A DNA stretch of 8,153 bases, taken from NCBI GenBank assembly GCA_003532555.1, contig DOEU01000072.1, positions 1 to 8,153 on the forward strand. The letters run 5' to 3'. Positions 5,974 through 8,153 of this stretch are shown piece by piece. Under the pieces are notes generated by a model, which was not told the DNA's origin, did not search any database, and was given only the letters and a program-made list of their open reading frames with translations. This DNA is from Verrucomicrobiota bacterium. Its GTDB lineage: Bacteria > Verrucomicrobiota > Kiritimatiellia > Kiritimatiellales > Pontiellaceae. Position 1 is the stretch's first letter; the number at the start of each line of letters is the position of its first letter. A program made the translations under genes and the position numbers.

Positions 5974-6162
5974 TTATCCACCTATCCATCGTAGCAATCC
6001 GTAAGCACTCAACAATACAAACGCCATACCGATTTCAATCCACACCCATCGACGCAAATTGAATGGCTCAAGACGCCTCTGCCAACGGTCATAAAAAAGA
6101 AGTCCAATAGACCCATCAATAAGCAACCAGATCCCACACCAAAAAAATCCCGCTAACACCAT
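5974..6162 (-). CDS. Small two-helix membrane protein of unknown function
   Basis: I do not recognise this 62-residue protein. It has two hydrophobic stretches, about 2-24 (MVLAGFFWCGIWLLID and on) and 40-60 (VWIEIGMAFVLLSAYGLLRW), joined by a basic loop with Arg26, 29, 30, 37 and 38. By the positive-inside rule the loop should be cytoplasmic and both ends outside. The second helix carries Glu43. It is rich in Trp (six residues). The ATG is 2 nt after the argH stop, and an AAGG inside the end of argH (10 nt spacing) may serve as ribosome-binding site. The tight junction and the coherent hairpin support a real gene. No domain links it to arginine synthesis, so the position may be incidental. 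Confidence 0.68.
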   Translation of the reverse strand: MVLAGFFWCGIWLLIDGSIGLLFYDRWQRRLEPFNLRRWVWIEIGMAFVLLSAYGLLRWIGG

Positions 6163-6164
6163 AC

Positions 6165-7544
6165 CTATTGCACCTTATATGCAAGTCCTGTCAGAGATCC
6201 AATCGCCCGTTCATATACTCGCTGCTGCTTCCGTTTCCGCTGACGAACTGTTTTAATTTGATCCCGATAACCAAGCCAATCCAACCCAAAAGAAGCCCCA
6301 ATATGTTGTTTCATCCGAATTGCCTCAATCGGATCAATCGAAACCAATTCATCCAAATCCTCTTTTACTCGATGATAGGCATCTCGAAAAGGTATTCCTT
6401 TTGCAACCAACTCCAGCGCTCGATCCGTAGCAAAAACATCCGGAGAAAACCCCGAAAGCAACGCCACTTTATTCACCGTTGTTTCCGCCAGCATCGGAGT
6501 CATCACCTGTAAGGTAGCCCGCGTAACGGCCAATCCTTCCATAAACGGCTCCTTCGCCTCCTGTAAATCACGGTTATATCCACTCGGAGCTCCTTTCACC
6601 AAATCATAAACCGCCAGCTCCGCCGCCTTAACCCGCGATGCTTTCGCCCGAACCAGCTCACACACATCTGGATTTTGCTTCTGCGGCATAATCGAACTTC
6701 CTGTACAAAAAGCTGCTGGAAGTTTAAAATAATCAAACTCAGGCATCGTAAAAATCATCAAATCTTGAGCTAAACGAGAGAGTGTCAGCATAATCTGACT
6801 CATACCGCCCAAAACCAGCCCTTCCATCTTACCACGGCTATTGTTTGCGTACAGCACATTGTGTGTAGCCCGTGAGAAGCCTAATAACTTCGCCGTTAAC
6901 GCCCGATCAATCGGAAGCGGAACTCCATAACTAGCCGCCGATCCCAATGGCGACTGATCATTAATCTCAAGCAGATGGAATAAACCTGCTGCATCATCCA
7001 GTAAACTTTCTGCATGAGCCGTCGCCCAAAGGCCCACACTCGAAGGCATACCCGGCTGCATGTGTGTTCGCCCCACCATCGGAACCGATTCATACTTTTT
7101 CCCAAACCGAACCAAAACCTCCGCCAACGCTGCCACTTCCTCAAGCGTATGCAACAGCTGTTCCTTTGCAAATAATCTCAAATCAACCGCAACTTGATCA
7201 TTCCGACTCCGACCCGTATGTACTTTTTTTCCTAAATCACCTAACTCTGAAGTCAGCGTTCGCTCCACCGCCAAATGCACATCCTGATCACTCAAGCGTA
7301 TCTTAAATGACCCCTTCTCCGCCTGCGCTCGAATTGCATTCAATGCCGTAATCACTTGATCCCGCTCCACCCCCGTAATTACAGGTGGATCAACCGGCAT
7401 CGCCGCCAACATCGTAACATGCGCCACTGTGCCAATACAATCTACCGCAACCAAAGACCGATCTAATTCCACATCCCGACCCGCTGTATATTCTAATACT
7501 TGACTATTTATCGTGCCCACTGTTGTTTTTTTATTGCTCATCAT
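6165..7544 (-). CDS. argH: Argininosuccinate lyase
   Basis: ArgH splits argininosuccinate into arginine and fumarate, the last step of arginine synthesis, as a cytosolic homotetramer of the fumarase/aspartase superfamily. The 459 residues match the family length. Motifs: VHTGRSRNDQVAVDLRL (108-124), catalytic-base region GRTHMQP with His161 (158-164), SPLGSAASYG (198-207), signature loop GSSIMPQKQNPD with the catalytic Ser (282-293), and GYNRDLQEAKEP (322-333). The N-terminus lacks the usual LWGGRF motif and reads VLEYTAGRDVELD...DC, like a divergent ArgH group. The signature has KQN where most ArgH have KKN. The gene starts ATGATG (7544/7541), with GAGGA 5 nt before the first ATG. It lies 62 nt after dtd; no other arginine gene is visible. 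Confidence 0.94.
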   Translation of the reverse strand: MMSNKKTTVGTINSQVLEYTAGRDVELDRSLVAVDCIGTVAHVTMLAAMPVDPPVITGVERDQVITALNAIRAQAEKGSFKIRLSDQDVHLAVERTLTSELGDLGKKVHTGRSRNDQVAVDLRLFAKEQLLHTLEEVAALAEVLVRFGKKYESVPMVGRTHMQPGMPSSVGLWATAHAESLLDDAAGLFHLLEINDQSPLGSAASYGVPLPIDRALTAKLLGFSRATHNVLYANNSRGKMEGLVLGGMSQIMLTLSRLAQDLMIFTMPEFDYFKLPAAFCTGSSIMPQKQNPDVCELVRAKASRVKAAELAVYDLVKGAPSGYNRDLQEAKEPFMEGLAVTRATLQVMTPMLAETTVNKVALLSGFSPDVFATDRALELVAKGIPFRDAYHRVKEDLDELVSIDPIEAIRMKQHIGASFGLDWLGYRDQIKTVRQRKRKQQRVYERAIGSLTGLAYKVQ

Positions 7545-7606
7545 CTACTTCCTCGTTGGCATATTGATACACGATTGAGAAAGACATGCAAAAACTATCT
7601 CCGCCC
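7545..7606 (-). other. dtd-argH gap
   Basis: A 62-nt spacer holds the argH ribosome-binding site (GAGGA at 7550-7554). A TTGCAT/TATCAA pair with 16 nt spacing is only a weak promoter match, so separate transcription of argH is possible but not supported. Confidence 0.4.
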
Positions 7607-8053
7607 TCAACGCCCTTCTGACTCAATCCAAAGAGTCATCGGACCCTCGTTTAATAATTCCACCTGCATATCCGCACCAAAACGCCCCGATTCAGGATCT
7701 GTTCCCAACTCCCTCAATGCCTTCAAAAATTCATGATATAGTCGCTCCCCCACTTCTGGCAAAGCAGCGGCGGTAAATCTCGGGCGATTACCTTTGCGAA
7801 AATCGCCATATAACGTAAATTGACTGACCACCAAAACGCTTCCCGAAACCTCCGCCAACGAACGATTTGTTCGCCCTTGGTTATCCTCGAAAATGCGCAA
7901 CTTTAGCAACTTGCTCGCCAAATAAGTCACATCTTCATGAGTGTCGTTTAACCCCACTCCCACAAAAACCAACAAACCGTGATCGATCGAACCGATACAT
8001 GCCCCATTCACGGAAACCGAAGCTCGGCGAACCCGCTGAATTAGCAGACGCAT
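7607..8053 (-). CDS. dtd: D-aminoacyl-tRNA deacylase
   Basis: Dtd removes D-amino acids (and glycine from mischarged tRNA-Ala) from tRNA, preventing their entry into protein; it acts as a cytosolic dimer using RNA rather than side chains for chemistry. The 148-residue product has the normal length and begins MRLLIQRVRRASVSV, as the family does. The two signature motifs are present: SQFTLYGD (77-84) and NEGPMT (135-140), whose Gly-Pro pair forms the cross-subunit chirality filter. KGNRPRF (87-93) is also typical. The ATG is fixed by the conserved N-terminus, but the sequence before it (AAAGAAGC) is a poor, too-close ribosome-binding site. Since the preceding reading frame ends 6 nt before the ATG, translation may be coupled to it. 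Confidence 0.97.
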   Translation of the reverse strand: MRLLIQRVRRASVSVNGACIGSIDHGLLVFVGVGLNDTHEDVTYLASKLLKLRIFEDNQGRTNRSLAEVSGSVLVVSQFTLYGDFRKGNRPRFTAAALPEVGERLYHEFLKALRELGTDPESGRFGADMQVELLNEGPMTLWIESEGR

Positions 8054-8059
8054 GCTTCT

Positions 8060-8152
8060 TTACTGCGTCACGTGCGAAACACGGAATGTTGGCAACCGAT
8101 TCAAAAGAGCCGCCACCTCATATCGACGCGGGCGCGCTAGATTTCCACAGAA
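8060..8152 (-). CDS. C-terminal end of an unidentified protein (cut by window edge)
   Basis: On the minus strand only one frame stays open from the right edge. It gives 30 residues, FCGNLARPRRYEVAALLNRL and then PTFRVSHVTQ, and stops with TAA 6 nt before the dtd ATG. The pattern helix (YEVAALLNRL) then strand (FRVSHV) looks like the end of a small alpha/beta domain, and the close spacing to dtd fits an operon partner. A RelA/SpoT protein, often a neighbour of dtd, ends in an ACT domain of similar shape, but 30 residues are not enough to claim this. Confidence 0.5.
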   Translation of the reverse strand, partial: FCGNLARPRRYEVAALLNRLPTFRVSHVTQ

Positions 8153-8153
8153 A

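Noticed and set aside
5685..6062. Plus-strand reading frame of 125 codons across the prs start and the tRNA
   Set aside because: It runs through a complete tRNA gene on the opposite strand and has no recognisable protein pattern; it is a shadow frame.
7560..7600. Promoter for argH (TTGCAT and TATCAA, 16 nt apart)
   Set aside because: Only three of six and four of six positions match; such pairs occur by chance in AT-rich sequence.

Overview
The window looks like a chromosomal housekeeping region of a Gram-negative bacterium with about 45-50% GC by eye. Every gene I can support lies on the minus strand, so transcription runs from right to left. An outer-membrane assembly protein (BamA-type POTRA domains) requires a diderm cell. 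A CTC-form bL25 and the run prs-rplY-pth-rpsF-ssb-rpsR-rplI-dnaB make me favour the PVC superphylum (Verrucomicrobiota or Kiritimatiellota). That placement is an inference from gene order and protein flavour, not a proof.

Layout in the order of transcription: (1) the last 30 codons of an unidentified gene at the right edge; (2) dtd, D-aminoacyl-tRNA deacylase; (3) after a 62-nt gap, argH, argininosuccinate lyase of a divergent N-terminal type; (4) 2 nt later, a 62-residue protein with two predicted membrane helices and no recognised function; (5) a 115-nt non-coding gap with one plausible sigma70-type promoter; (6) tRNA-Gln(UUG) with an encoded CCA; (7) a tightly packed run of nine genes, prs, rplY/ctc, pth, rpsF, ssb, rpsR, rplI, dnaB and a bamA-like gene cut by the left edge.

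The nine-gene run has spacings from a 14-nt overlap to 33 nt, with no visible terminator or room for a strong internal promoter. It probably forms one operon that starts with the tRNA. It joins PRPP synthesis (Prs), ribosomal proteins (bL25, bS6, bS18, bL9), peptidyl-tRNA recycling (Pth), replication (SSB, DnaB) and outer-membrane assembly (BamA). Dtd and Pth both act on tRNA esters, so the window has a translation quality-control flavour as well.

I see no mobile element, CRISPR array, toxin-antitoxin pair, phage gene or defence system, and I do not claim an undescribed system. Points worth a second look are a nine-G tract in ssb between the OB fold and the acidic tip, TTG starts for pth and rpsF, doubled ATG starts in four genes, the dnaB/bamA overlap, a tRNA as the probable leader of the prs operon, and the small membrane-protein gene after argH.
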